From the NCBI RefSeq assembly GCF_023277925.1, contig NZ_CP063832.1:5377501-5441500 (forward strand): DNA of 64,000 nt. Direction: 5' to 3'. Positions 41,737-50,357 of the stretch are shown here, in pieces (positions within the stretch are counted from its first letter, which is position 1; every line of letters starts with the position of its first letter). Origin of the DNA: Pseudomonas entomophila (lineage in GTDB: Bacteria; Pseudomonadota; Gammaproteobacteria; Pseudomonadales; Pseudomonadaceae). The position numbers and the translations under genes are program-made. A model generated the notes under the pieces. The model had not been told where the DNA came from, searched no databases, and worked only from the letters and a program-made list of their open reading frames with translations.

Positions 41737-42557
41737 GCCGGGTCTCGTCGTTGCGCCCAGTGGGTATCGTCGGGCCGCTGAGCGGTGCGCGTGCGGCCTA
41801 TGGGCAGTGGCTGCGTCGAGCCGCCGAAGGCACGACCTTGCCGCTGCTGTGGGCGGACGACGGTGCCGACCCGGCCATGGCGGAGGCGGCCGCGCGCTAC
41901 CTGCTCGATGCCGGCGTTCAGGGGGTGGTCGGCCACTTCAACAGTGAATGTGCCCGGGTGGCCGGGCGCCTCTACCAGGCGGCCGGCGTGCCGCTGCTGT
42001 TGCCCGCCGCCACGGCACCCGACCTGTGCCGCGCCGTGGGCGCCTGGCGCCTGTGTGCCAGCGAAACGCGGCAGGTGGCGGTGATGCTCGACTACCTCGC
42101 CCGGCATGCCGGGCAGGTCGAGCAGCCCTGGGCACAGCCGGGGGCCTATGGCGAGCGGCTGGCCGGGGCGCTTGGCGAAGGGTTGGGCCAGAGGGCCGCG
42201 TCAAGCGCCGGGCCGTTGATCCAAGCCTTGATGGGCTCGCACGTGGCCGTGGCGCGGGAGATCCATCGCCGCGCCCAGCCCGGTGCGGTCTACCTGGTAC
42301 CCGACGATTGCCTGATCGACGAGTTCGACAGCCTGCTGGCGGGCTCCGGCGTGGTGACGCTGTGCCCGCACGCCACGCCGGATTTCGGCGAGTGCGTGGG
42401 CCTGGCGCTGCGCCTGGTCGAGGCGGCGCGGGCGGGCGGCCACGACCTGGCGGCCTACCTGGACGCCCACCCCGACTTCGACCAGCGCCAGTACCGGCAT
42501 GCCGACTACCGCATGGTGCGGCGTGAATACCCCATTGATCTGACCCAGCCTCTGTAG
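41733..42557 (+). CDS. LivJ-like (Peripla_BP_6) ligand-binding protein without signal peptide
   Basis: The 274-residue protein opens with VGIVGPLSGARAAYGQWLRR and has QGVVGHFNSECARVAG…GVPLLLPAATAPDL, a pattern typical of branched-chain amino-acid binding proteins. It lacks a signal peptide and is about 90 residues shorter than LivJ. It is therefore probably cytoplasmic and not part of an ABC transporter, none of which is nearby. It overlaps the cupin-MetRS stop codon (ATGA). A role in sequestering or sensing an amino-acid-like intermediate is conceivable. Its TAG stop lies inside a REP element. Confidence 0.7.
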   Translation: MSRVSSLRPVGIVGPLSGARAAYGQWLRRAAEGTTLPLLWADDGADPAMAEAAARYLLDAGVQGVVGHFNSECARVAGRLYQAAGVPLLLPAATAPDLCRAVGAWRLCASETRQVAVMLDYLARHAGQVEQPWAQPGAYGERLAGALGEGLGQRAASSAGPLIQALMGSHVAVAREIHRRAQPGAVYLVPDDCLIDEFDSLLAGSGVVTLCPHATPDFGECVGLALRLVEAARAGGHDLAAYLDAHPDFDQRQYRHADYRMVRREYPIDLTQPL

Positions 42558-42637
42558 GAGCGGCTTCAGCCGCGATCACCCGCAAGGCGGGTGCCACACA
42601 CCGCGGTGCCTGCATCGCGGCTGAAGCCGCTCCTACA
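42553..42637. repeat. 85-bp inverted REP pair, copy 2
   Basis: It has the same architecture as the pair at 14913: 24-bp arms (TGTAGGAGCGGCTTCAGCCG…) in inverted orientation around CACCCGCAAGGCGGGTG. The first TAG of the REP is the stop codon of the upstream gene. Confidence 0.9.
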
Positions 42638-42661
42638 GAGCCCAAGCAGGACACATTGAAC

Positions 42662-44074
42662 ATGCAACAGCAGCAACCGATCACCATGGATCAGCCACGG
42701 CTACTGCCCGCCATTGGCGAGGGCAACCTTGCCGCCGGCGATATCGACCTGATGCTGGAAGCGCTGCGTCAGGCGCTGAGTCGACCACGGGGCGAGCTGT
42801 CGGCCCCGGACGAAGCGTCGGCCATCAGCCGCGCCGTCGAGCAGCGCGTCGGCCACCCCATCAGCACGGCCGGGCTGGGGCTACCCGCCGCGCTCGATGT
42901 GTTCGGTAGCCTGCTGACACAGCAGGGCGTGCCCACCGACCATCCCGGCTATCTCGCCTATATAGGTTCCGCGCCGACCCCGGCCGCCGCGCTGATGGAT
43001 GGGCTGCTGTCGACCACCGGCATGATCGGCTCCGGCTGGCTGGGAGGCGCGGGGCTGATCTGGGCCGAGAACCAGGCCTTGCGCTGGCTGGCCGACCTGG
43101 CGCAGTTGCCGGGCGAAGCGGGCGGCTGTTTCGTCAGTGGCGGAACAGCCGGCAACTTCTCCGCGCTGGCGGCGGCCCGGCAGCGTTACCGCGAGCGCAC
43201 GGGGCGGCGCGGCGGGCTGGTGCTGGCGGGCTTGGCGGCCCATGCCTCGATCGACGTCAGTGCCGGGCTGCTGGACCTTGAAAGGGTCGGCGTGGCCTGT
43301 GATGAACAGGGGCGAATGAGCGCGGCGGGGTTGCAGCAGACCTTGGGCGAATTGGCTGCCGATGGCCGATTGGAGCAGGTCGTGGCAATCGTCGCGGTGG
43401 CCGGCTCGACCAACGCTGGCCAGATCGACGACTTGCCGGGCGTAGGTGCCATCGCGCGTCGGCTGGGCATCTGGTTCCACATCGATGCTGCCTACGGTGG
43501 CGCGTTTCTCTGCGTGCCGCAGGTGCGCCCGCAGTTCCAGGGCATCGAACTGGCCGACTCGCTGATCATCGACCCGCACAAAGGCCTGTTCGTGCCCTAT
43601 GACTGTTGTGCGCTGCTGTATGCGCAGCCGCAACAGGCAATGGCGGCCTTCACCCAGGATGCGTCCTACCTGGACCAGATCAACGAGTCGCAGCAGTTCA
43701 ACCCCATGCACTATGCGTTTCACCTTTCCCGCCGCGCACGGGGCCTGCCGTTGTGGTTCTCGCTGGTGGTGCATGGCAGCGACGCCTACCGGCACACGTT
43801 GGAGCGTATCCTGGCGCTGACCGAGGCCCTGCGCCAGCGCATCGCCAGGCACCCACGGCTGGAGCTGATCGAGGCATCGGGGTTGAGCGTGATCCTGTTC
43901 AAGCGCCGCGGCTGGCAAGCGGCCGACTACGAGGCCTGGGCACAGGACTGCCTACGCGCAGGGATTGCCCTGGTGGTGTCGACGCGTTGGCAGGGGGAAA
44001 CGGTGATGCGGCTGTGCATCATGAACACCGGCCTCGACGAGGCGCGCTGCGAGCGCCTGCTGGCGGGGTTGTAG
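42662..44074 (+). CDS. PLP-dependent group II amino-acid decarboxylase
   Basis: The 470-residue protein has the fold-type I decarboxylase pattern of the DOPA/tryptophan/glutamate/diaminobutyrate group: GGTAGNFSALAAAR, HIDAAYGGAFL and the PLP-lysine DPHKGLF (Lys307). It is in the same orientation as the cluster but is separated from it by a REP pair, so it may be a separate transcription unit. It could decarboxylate a pathway amino acid. I chose the ATG at 42662 because AGGA lies 10 bp upstream; a TTG two codons earlier is also possible. Confidence 0.85.
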   Translation: MQQQQPITMDQPRLLPAIGEGNLAAGDIDLMLEALRQALSRPRGELSAPDEASAISRAVEQRVGHPISTAGLGLPAALDVFGSLLTQQGVPTDHPGYLAYIGSAPTPAAALMDGLLSTTGMIGSGWLGGAGLIWAENQALRWLADLAQLPGEAGGCFVSGGTAGNFSALAAARQRYRERTGRRGGLVLAGLAAHASIDVSAGLLDLERVGVACDEQGRMSAAGLQQTLGELAADGRLEQVVAIVAVAGSTNAGQIDDLPGVGAIARRLGIWFHIDAAYGGAFLCVPQVRPQFQGIELADSLIIDPHKGLFVPYDCCALLYAQPQQAMAAFTQDASYLDQINESQQFNPMHYAFHLSRRARGLPLWFSLVVHGSDAYRHTLERILALTEALRQRIARHPRLELIEASGLSVILFKRRGWQAADYEAWAQDCLRAGIALVVSTRWQGETVMRLCIMNTGLDEARCERLLAGL

Positions 44075-44166
44075 GGCGCGCGGGTGAGTCTTGCCGGGGC
44101 GGCTATGCCCGCCCCGGCGCTGACGCTAGACTGTCACCTTCCCCACAATCGGACAGGAGTCCCGGC

Positions 44167-44730
44167 GTGCCTCACCCCCGCAGTTTCCCCAGCGACCTGT
44201 GCCTCGACAGCCCACGCCTGCAGCTGCGCCCCATGCGCCATGGCGATGCGCAGCAGTGGCTGACCATCATGGCCGACCCGGAAGTGATGCGTTACTGGTA
44301 CCACGCCCCCTGGCAGACCCTGGGCGAGGCCGAAAGCGCCCTGGCTGCCGACCGCGAAGCCTACACCGCCGGGCAGTTGCTCAAGCTGGGCATGTACCGC
44401 CGCGACACCGGCGAGCTGATCGGCATGGTCCAGCTGTTCAACCTGGAGGAGGGTTCGCGCCGTGGCGAGATCGGCTACTGCCTGGCCAAGTCCGTCCAGG
44501 GCCGGGGCTATATGGACGAGGCCCTGACCTGCTTCATCGACTACCTGGCCCACACCCTGCACCTGCGCCGCCTGGAGGCGGAGATCGACCCGCGCAACCT
44601 GGGCTCGGCGCGCACCCTCGAACGCCAGGGCTTCGTCCTCGAAGGCACTTTGCGCGCGCGTTGGTGCGTGGCAGGGGAGTTGTCCGATTCGGGGCTCTAC
44701 GGGTTGCTGCTCGAACCGCCAGTGGCCTGA
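44167..44730 (+). CDS. GNAT-family N-acetyltransferase (RimJ/RimL type)
   Basis: The 187-residue protein fits the RimJ-like acetyltransferases (SPRLQLRPMRHGDAQQWL…; GYCLAKSVQGRGYMDEAL for acetyl-CoA binding; DPRNLGSARTLERQGF). I chose the GTG at 44167 because AGGAG lies 8 bp upstream. It probably acetylates an amine on a protein or small molecule. It stands just outside the biosynthetic cluster and could be unrelated. Confidence 0.85.
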   Translation: MPHPRSFPSDLCLDSPRLQLRPMRHGDAQQWLTIMADPEVMRYWYHAPWQTLGEAESALAADREAYTAGQLLKLGMYRRDTGELIGMVQLFNLEEGSRRGEIGYCLAKSVQGRGYMDEALTCFIDYLAHTLHLRRLEAEIDPRNLGSARTLERQGFVLEGTLRARWCVAGELSDSGLYGLLLEPPVA

Positions 44731-44782
44731 TGCCCGATTGCGTCATGGACGCGCTTTTTTGATGTTGGATGGAGCCATCGCT

Positions 44783-45322
44783 TTGCCTGCTTTCTATGTG
44801 ACGTTCACGCTGTTGCTGTTCTTGCTGTGCCTGTGTTTCGACGGAATCCTGATGGGCGCCGATGGGCATATGCCGGCGCTGCAAATCCTCCTCATGGGCC
44901 CTTGGGGGATCGCCTTCGGGCAATACCAGTGGTTCGCCAACCCGCTGCTGGGGCTGGCGATACTCGCCCATCGGCGCTTTCGCCGGCTGGCGCTCGGCGC
45001 TGGCATCATTGCGCTGGGCCTGGCGCTCAGTTGCCTGGGTATCGAGCGGGTGCCGGACAACCGCAGCTATGACTTCCTGCCTTTGACCGGCTTTGGTGCC
45101 GGCTACTACCTGTGGGCACTGGCGATTCTGGTGTTCTGCCTGGGGCAGGCCTGGTGGTGCCGGAAGGTGCACTCGGCAACGGATGCCCCGCGCTGGCGCT
45201 GGTTGGATGGGGTGCTGATCATGGTGCTGGTGGCAACCCTCTATGCAGGGACGCAGATGCCGAGCCTGCGCGTCCAGCCGACCAGCCATGCCGAGGCGAT
45301 CGAGCCGGCAAAGGCAGGCTGA
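44783..45322 (+). CDS. Hypothetical membrane protein, paralogue 1
   Basis: The 179-residue protein has about five hydrophobic segments and is closely similar to the next gene over its whole length (LPAFYVTFTLLLFLLCLCFD, QWFANPLLGLAILAHRRFRR, GTQMPSLR). A TTG start at 44783 with GGAG 8 bp upstream gives the same N-terminus as the paralogue; an ATG at 44762 is possible but lacks a ribosome site. I do not recognise a family. Confidence 0.65.
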   Translation: MPAFYVTFTLLLFLLCLCFDGILMGADGHMPALQILLMGPWGIAFGQYQWFANPLLGLAILAHRRFRRLALGAGIIALGLALSCLGIERVPDNRSYDFLPLTGFGAGYYLWALAILVFCLGQAWWCRKVHSATDAPRWRWLDGVLIMVLVATLYAGTQMPSLRVQPTSHAEAIEPAKAG

Positions 45323-45410
45323 AGGCGCGCCCTGTCTCGCCATCGGGTTTGGATACAGGGGGCAGGCTGGGATAAGGTCGCACTCTGTCCGTTTTCACCA
45401 GGTGCCCCCC

Positions 45411-45950
45411 TTGCCCGCTTTCTACCTGACCACCAGCCTGGCCCTGTACCTGCTGAGCCTGGCCTTCGACGGTGCCCTGATGGGTGCCGGGCGGCACATG
45501 CCGGCGTTGCAGATGTTGCTATACGGCCCCTGGGGTATCGCCTTCGGGCTGCACCAGTGGTTCGCCAACCCGCTGCTGGCGCTGGCGATCCTCGCCCATC
45601 GGCGGTTCCGTCGCCTGGCGCTCGCCGTCGGTTTGCTGGCGCTGTACCTGGCGGCCAGCAGCTTTGGCATTACCCGACTCCCGGACAACCAGAGCTACGC
45701 CTTCCAGGATGTGACGGGGTTCGGTGCCGGGTTCTATCTGTGGCTGCTGGCGTTCATGGTGTTCTGCGTGGGGCAGGCCTGGTGGTGCTGGAGGGCACGT
45801 TCGGCCGCCGACGTGCCGGGCTGGCGCTGGCTGGATGTGGTGTTGATCGCGGCCCTGGGTACGGCGCTGTATGTTGGCACCCAGATGCCTTCGCTGCGCT
45901 TCGAGCCGCACAAGGTGATCGCGCCGCCGGAGCAGCCGCAGGCGTTGTGA
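45411..45950 (+). CDS. Hypothetical membrane protein, paralogue 2
   Basis: This 179-residue protein has the same length as the preceding one and similar sequence (LPAFYLTTSLALYLLSLAFD, HQWFANPLLALAILAHRRFR, GTQMPSLRFEP). It also starts with TTG, after AGGTG. The tandem pair is a recent duplication. The function is unknown; the protein has aromatic, Trp-rich (AWWCW) segments in the membrane. Confidence 0.65.
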   Translation: MPAFYLTTSLALYLLSLAFDGALMGAGRHMPALQMLLYGPWGIAFGLHQWFANPLLALAILAHRRFRRLALAVGLLALYLAASSFGITRLPDNQSYAFQDVTGFGAGFYLWLLAFMVFCVGQAWWCWRARSAADVPGWRWLDVVLIAALGTALYVGTQMPSLRFEPHKVIAPPEQPQAL

Positions 45951-45999
45951 CTCGGGCCAGGCGCGGCTTGCCCTGTTGATGTGCTCAAGGTACTGGCCC

Positions 46000-46027
46000 T
46001 TTCGCCGGCAAAGCCGGCTCCTACCGG
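46000..46027. repeat. Single REP element
   Basis: TTTCGCCGGCAAAGCCGGCTCCTAC is a REP of the GCCGGC type between the paralogue pair and the convergent YdcZ-type gene. Confidence 0.75.
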
Positions 46028-46068
46028 TACTTTGCTGTTCTTGAGGGGGTGGGCGTGGCGCAACTGGC

Positions 46069-46536
46069 TCAGCGCGCTGTCCCCCACTGCACCACCAGCA
46101 TCCCCACTACGATCAGCCCAACCCCTGCCAGGCGCGCCAGGTTCACCGGCCGCTCCGGCAACCCCATCAAGCCGAACTGGTCGATCAGCAGCGATGACAG
46201 CACTTGCCCGGCAATCACACAGACAATGAACCCCGCCGCCCCCAGGCGTGGCGTAAGCACCAGCGCGGCGGTGATATAGAGCACCCCGGCGACGCCGCCG
46301 AACCACGCCCACCAGGGGGCGTTCGCCAACTGCTGCACGTGCGGCATGGGCGCTCGCATCAGCAGCAGGGCCGGCACCAGCATCAACAGGCTGACCAGCA
46401 GCGACACACCCGCTGCCCATAGCGGATGCCCCAACAGGCGCCCGAGCGCGGCATTGCTGCCTGCCTGGAATGGCACGGCGGCGCCGGCCAGCAGGGCAAC
46501 GAGCAAGGGCAGGGCGGCAAGCAGGGGAGCGGGCAT
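46069..46536 (-). CDS. DMT-superfamily YdcZ-type (DUF606) membrane transporter
   Basis: The 155-residue protein has five hydrophobic segments, with GAAVPFQAGSNAALGRLLGHPLWAAG typical of the YdcZ/DUF606 half-size drug/metabolite transporters. I chose the ATG at 46536 because AGGAG lies 7 bp upstream and it gives the family length. Substrate unknown. Confidence 0.85.
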   Translation of the reverse strand: MPAPLLAALPLLVALLAGAAVPFQAGSNAALGRLLGHPLWAAGVSLLVSLLMLVPALLLMRAPMPHVQQLANAPWWAWFGGVAGVLYITAALVLTPRLGAAGFIVCVIAGQVLSSLLIDQFGLMGLPERPVNLARLAGVGLIVVGMLVVQWGTAR

Positions 46537-46700
46537 GTGATGACTCCTGAACACGAACCTGGCCTGAGTCTCGGTCATTCGCATGCATGATGGAAATTCG
46601 ATTACCGTACAGGCCGTATTCGCGTCATGGATGAAGTGCCTGAACGAAGCGGCACTGCAGTGCTAGGCTGTGCGGCGTTCCCCCGCGATAAGGAAGAGCC

Positions 46701-47087
46701 ATGTTCAAGCAGTACCTGATCGGCGCCACCGCCCTGATGGCCATGGCCGGTGCCCAGGCCGAAGACTATTCGCCCACCTACACCCAATGCATGGACAAGG
46801 CTTCCAGCACCCTGGCCATGGGCGCCTGTATCCAGGCCGAGAGCAAGCTGCAGGACGACCGGCTCAACCGGGTGTACAAGCAGTTGATGACCAAGCTCGA
46901 TGGCCAGCAGCAAAAGGACCTGCGCGAGGTGCAGCGTACCTGGGTGAAGTACCGCGACGGCAATTGCGCGTTCCACGGTACGCTGAGCAACGGCAGCCTC
47001 TACCGCATCGAGGCGGCGATGTGCCTGATGGACATGAGCAAGGACCGGGCGGCGGAGCTGCAGCGGGTGCTCAGCCCCGGGCTGTGA
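46701..47087 (+). CDS. Periplasmic LprI-like (lysozyme inhibitor LprI/DUF1311) protein
   Basis: The 128-residue protein has a signal peptide (MFKQYLIGATALMAMAGAQA) and the DUF1311 pattern: Cys pair Cys30/Cys43, LNRVYKQLMTKLDGQQQKDLREVQRTWVKYRDGNC and a late Cys. Some family members inhibit lysozyme in the periplasm; most are uncharacterised. AGGAAG-type site precedes the ATG. Confidence 0.82.
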   Translation: MFKQYLIGATALMAMAGAQAEDYSPTYTQCMDKASSTLAMGACIQAESKLQDDRLNRVYKQLMTKLDGQQQKDLREVQRTWVKYRDGNCAFHGTLSNGSLYRIEAAMCLMDMSKDRAAELQRVLSPGL

Positions 47088-47105
47088 TTGGGGCTATCCC
47101 ACCCC

Positions 47106-47190
47106 TGTAGGAGCGGCTTTAGCCGCGATCACCCGCGAAGCGGGTGCCAGGTACCGTGTTGCCTGCATCGCGGCTGAAGCCGCTCCTACA
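47106..47190. repeat. 85-bp inverted REP pair, copy 3
   Basis: The third copy of the GTAGGAGCGGCTT(T/C)AGCCGCGAT pair, with a diverged middle. Its right end overlaps the end of selU, and the selU TAG stop (47186-47188) is part of the REP. Confidence 0.9.
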
Positions 47191-48301
47191 AGCCGAAGGG
47201 GTGCTGGCGTTGTGCCCGGGCCTTGAGGTACTCCCGCACCTCCACGCCATCCCCGGCAAACTCGATCCGCCCCGCCTTGGCCTCGCGCTGGTAGGCGTAC
47301 ATCGGGTCGTAGTACTCCTTGAGCAACCCCTCGATCCAGCCACGGTGCAGGCTCACGTCACCGCTGCGCAACTGCTCGTCCAGCGCCTGCCCCAATAGCT
47401 CGGACAAGCGCTGGAAGCGTTCGCCACCCAGGCGTTTGTAGATATTCGCCATGCTCTGGCGCATGCGTTCGGCGAACAGTCGACGGCCGTCTTCTTCGCC
47501 ATGCACCGCGACGAACTCGGCGCACAGGTTGATCACGTAATCGCGAAGGATGCGCTCGACGCGGTTGTCGAAAGCGTCTTCCAGCCACACCAGCGGATAC
47601 CGTTGCATCCCCTGGTACAGCCCCAGCGGCACCGTGCAACTGCCGACGATGCGCCCTTCGTCCTCCAGCACGAACTGGCCGATGCCCCGTGCGCGCTTTT
47701 TCAGCACATCGATGGCCAGGCCATTCTCGAAGTCGATCTGCGCCGGTTGCGCGGTGGCGCGCTTGCCAAAGCTCGAGCCTCGGTGGTTGGCATGCCCTTC
47801 GAGGTCCAGGACGTTGTCCAGCTGCTGCAAGACATCGGTCTTGCCGGTACCGGTCAGGCCACCCAGCAGCACGAAGTCGCACTGCTCGACCGCCTGTTGC
47901 GTGGTGTCCAGCAGGAAGGTACGCATGGCCTTGTAGCCACCGACCACCTTCGGGTACTGGATGCCGGCGTCCTTGAGCCAGCCCTGGACGATCTGCGAAC
48001 GCAGCCCGCCACGGAAGCAGTAGAGGTAACCGTCGGGATGGGCCTGGGCGAAGGCCGCCCAGGCTTCCAGGCGCTGCTGTTTGAGCGCGCCGTTGACCAG
48101 CTGATGGCCCAGGGCGATGGCGGCCGCCTGGCCCTGCTGCTTGAAGCAGGTGCCGACCTTCTGCCGCTCCTGGTCGTTCATCAGCGGCAGGTTGACGACG
48201 CCGGGGAAGGCGCCCTTGGTGAATTCGATCGGCGCGCGCATGTCCATCATGGGCACATCGTCGAGGAACAGCGTGTTGAAGTCGGTGCAGTCGGGGCGCA
48301 T
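47186..48301 (-). CDS. selU: tRNA 2-selenouridine synthase (SelU/MnmH)
   Basis: The 371-residue protein has an N-terminal rhodanese domain with the active-site Cys95 in CFRGGLRS and a P-loop GLTGTGKTD (near 151). It replaces sulfur with selenium at the wobble 2-thiouridine of certain tRNAs, using selenophosphate. The ATG at 48301 overlaps the selD stop codon, so the two are translated together. Selenophosphate from SelD is its direct substrate. Confidence 0.95.
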   Translation of the reverse strand: MRPDCTDFNTLFLDDVPMMDMRAPIEFTKGAFPGVVNLPLMNDQERQKVGTCFKQQGQAAAIALGHQLVNGALKQQRLEAWAAFAQAHPDGYLYCFRGGLRSQIVQGWLKDAGIQYPKVVGGYKAMRTFLLDTTQQAVEQCDFVLLGGLTGTGKTDVLQQLDNVLDLEGHANHRGSSFGKRATAQPAQIDFENGLAIDVLKKRARGIGQFVLEDEGRIVGSCTVPLGLYQGMQRYPLVWLEDAFDNRVERILRDYVINLCAEFVAVHGEEDGRRLFAERMRQSMANIYKRLGGERFQRLSELLGQALDEQLRSGDVSLHRGWIEGLLKEYYDPMYAYQREAKAGRIEFAGDGVEVREYLKARAQRQHPFGL

Positions 48302-49335
48302 CAGATCACCTCGACCGCGTGGCTCTGTCGCTCGACCAGCGCGCCGATCGGCGCAAGTGCCAGGCCCAGCTCTTCTGCCACGGCGAGGAATTCGGCCTCG
48401 CCTTCCGGCGTGACCGCCACCAGCAGGCCACCGCTGGTCTGCGGGTCGCACAGCAGGTGCTTCTGGTCGTCGCTCAGGGCGCCGATCTTGTGGCCGTAGC
48501 TGTCGAAGTTGCGCAAGGTGCCGCCGGGGATGCAGCCCTCGGCCAGGTAGTAGTCGACGCTGGGCAGGCGTGGCACGGCATCGAATTGCAGGCGCGCGGT
48601 CAGGCCGCTGCCTTCGGCAACCTCGACCAGGTGGCCGAGCAGGCCGAAGCCGGTGACATCGGTCATCGCCGCCACGCCGTCGAGCTTGCCGAAGCGGCTG
48701 CCGGGGGTGTTGAGGGTGCACATCCAGTCGCGGGCCAGGCCCTGGTCCTGCTCGCGCAGCTTGGCCTTCTTCTCGGCGGTGGTGAGGATGCCGATGCCCA
48801 GCGGCTTGGTCAGGTAGAGCTTGCAGCCGATGCTGGCGGTGTCGTTGCGCTTGAGGTGGCGCTTGCTCACCACGCCGGTCACGGCCAGGCCGAAGATCGG
48901 CTCGGGGGCGTCGATGGAGTGGCCGCCGGCCAGCGGGATACCCGCTTCGGCGCACACCGCGCGGCCACCCCGGATCACCTCGCGAGCGACCTCCGGCGGC
49001 AGCACATTGACCGGCCAGCCGAGGATGGCGATGGCCATCAGCGGGTCGCCGCCCATGGCATAGATGTCGCTGATGGCGTTGGTGGCGGCGATGCGGCCGA
49101 AGTCGTACGGGTCGTCGACGATGGGCATGAAGAAGTCGGTGGTCGAGACCACGCCGCGCTCGTCGTCCAGGGCATAGACCGCGGCGTCGTCGCGTGAGGC
49201 GTTGCCCACCCACAGCTTGGGGTCGAGGGCCTGGGTGCCGCTCTCGGCGAGCATTACATCCAGCACTTTCGGGGAGATCTTACAGCCGCAGCCAGCGCCG
49301 TGGCTGTACTGTGTCAGACGAATCGGCTCGCTCAT
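48301..49335 (-). CDS. selD: Selenophosphate synthase (selenide, water dikinase)
   Basis: The 344-residue AIR-synthase-fold enzyme has Cys16 and Lys19 in [10 protein letters not shown], matching the catalytic Cys17 and Lys20 of E. coli SelD (Cys, not Sec). It makes selenophosphate from selenide and ATP. I chose the ATG at 49335 because GAGG lies 5 bp upstream. It is operonic with selU and divergent from the ABC transporter genes. Confidence 0.96.
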   Translation of the reverse strand: MSEPIRLTQYSHGAGCGCKISPKVLDVMLAESGTQALDPKLWVGNASRDDAAVYALDDERGVVSTTDFFMPIVDDPYDFGRIAATNAISDIYAMGGDPLMAIAILGWPVNVLPPEVAREVIRGGRAVCAEAGIPLAGGHSIDAPEPIFGLAVTGVVSKRHLKRNDTASIGCKLYLTKPLGIGILTTAEKKAKLREQDQGLARDWMCTLNTPGSRFGKLDGVAAMTDVTGFGLLGHLVEVAEGSGLTARLQFDAVPRLPSVDYYLAEGCIPGGTLRNFDSYGHKIGALSDDQKHLLCDPQTSGGLLVAVTPEGEAEFLAVAEELGLALAPIGALVERQSHAVEVI

Positions 49336-49502
49336 ACGCACCTCGGATTTTCGTGATGGGCGATTGTAGCAAAGCTGGCCTTTGCGGCTGTGCCTCTTAT
49401 ACTTGCCCCGATCAGCGCATTGGCCGCAAGGCGCTGTGGCAGCGGGCTTGCCCCGTAATGCGCGTTCGACCTCTTCCTTGCTATTGAATCGGAGAACTTC
49501 CC

Positions 49503-50357
49503 ATGTTCAAACGCCCACTGGCACTGGCTGCCGGCCTCGTGCTGTCTTGCTGCGCGGTTGTCGCCCAGGCCGCCGACGTACTGCGTGTCAGCGCTATCCC
49601 CGACGAAGCGCCGACCGAGCTGCTGCGCAAGTTCAAGCCGTTGGGCGAGTACCTCTCCAAGCAGTTGGGCATGGAGGTGAAGTTCGTGCCGGTGGCGGAC
49701 TACCCGGCCGTGGTCGAAGCACTGGCCACCGATCGCCTCGACCTGGCGTGGCTGGGGGGCTTCACCTTCGTCCAGGTACACCTGAAGGACCCCAAGGCCA
49801 CGCCACTGGTGCAGCGTGAGCAGGACGCCAAGTTCACCTCCAAGTTCATCACTGCCAACCCGGACGTGAAGAGCCTGGCCGACCTCAAGGGCAAGACCTT
49901 CGCCTTCGGCTCGATCTCCTCCACCTCGGGCAGCCTGATGCCGCGCTACTTCATGCTCAAGAACGACAACATCAAGCCCGAGGCGTACTTCAGCCGCGTC
50001 GCCTATTCCGGTGCCCACGACGCCACCGCCGCCTGGGTCCAGGCCGGCAAGGCCGATGCCGGTGTGCTCAACGCCAGCGTCTGGGACAAGCTGGTCGCCG
50101 CCGGCAAGGTCGACACCAGCAAGGTGAAAGTCTTCGCCACCACACCGGAGTACTTCGACTACAACTGGACCGTGCGCGGCAACATGGACCCGGCGCTCAA
50201 GGAGAAAATCAAGCAGGCGTTCCTGCAGCTTGACCCGGCCAACCCCGAGCACAAGGCGATCCTCGACCTGCAGGCCGCCAGCCGGTTCATCGAAACCAAA
50301 CCGGAAAACTACGCAGGCACCGAACAAGCTGCGCGCGAGGCCGGCCTGCTCAAGTGA
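49503..50357 (+). CDS. PhnD-like ABC transporter substrate-binding protein, putative selenium-oxyanion uptake
   Basis: The 284-residue protein has a signal peptide (cleavage near AQAADV) and a PhnD fold ([47 protein letters not shown]). It heads a four-gene ABC transporter next to selD and selU. A PhnD-like subfamily in this context has been annotated as putative selenate transport. There are no C-P lyase genes nearby, so phosphonate use is less likely. Expression could be linked to selenium metabolism. Confidence 0.83.
   Translation: MFKRPLALAAGLVLSCCAVVAQAADVLRVSAIPDEAPTELLRKFKPLGEYLSKQLGMEVKFVPVADYPAVVEALATDRLDLAWLGGFTFVQVHLKDPKATPLVQREQDAKFTSKFITANPDVKSLADLKGKTFAFGSISSTSGSLMPRYFMLKNDNIKPEAYFSRVAYSGAHDATAAWVQAGKADAGVLNASVWDKLVAAGKVDTSKVKVFATTPEYFDYNWTVRGNMDPALKEKIKQAFLQLDPANPEHKAILDLQAASRFIETKPENYAGTEQAAREAGLLK

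Noticed and set aside
44167..44730. GNAT acetyltransferase as part of the N-N cluster
   Set aside because: It has its own ribosome site and resembles general RimJ-type enzymes; there is no overlap or coupling to the cluster.
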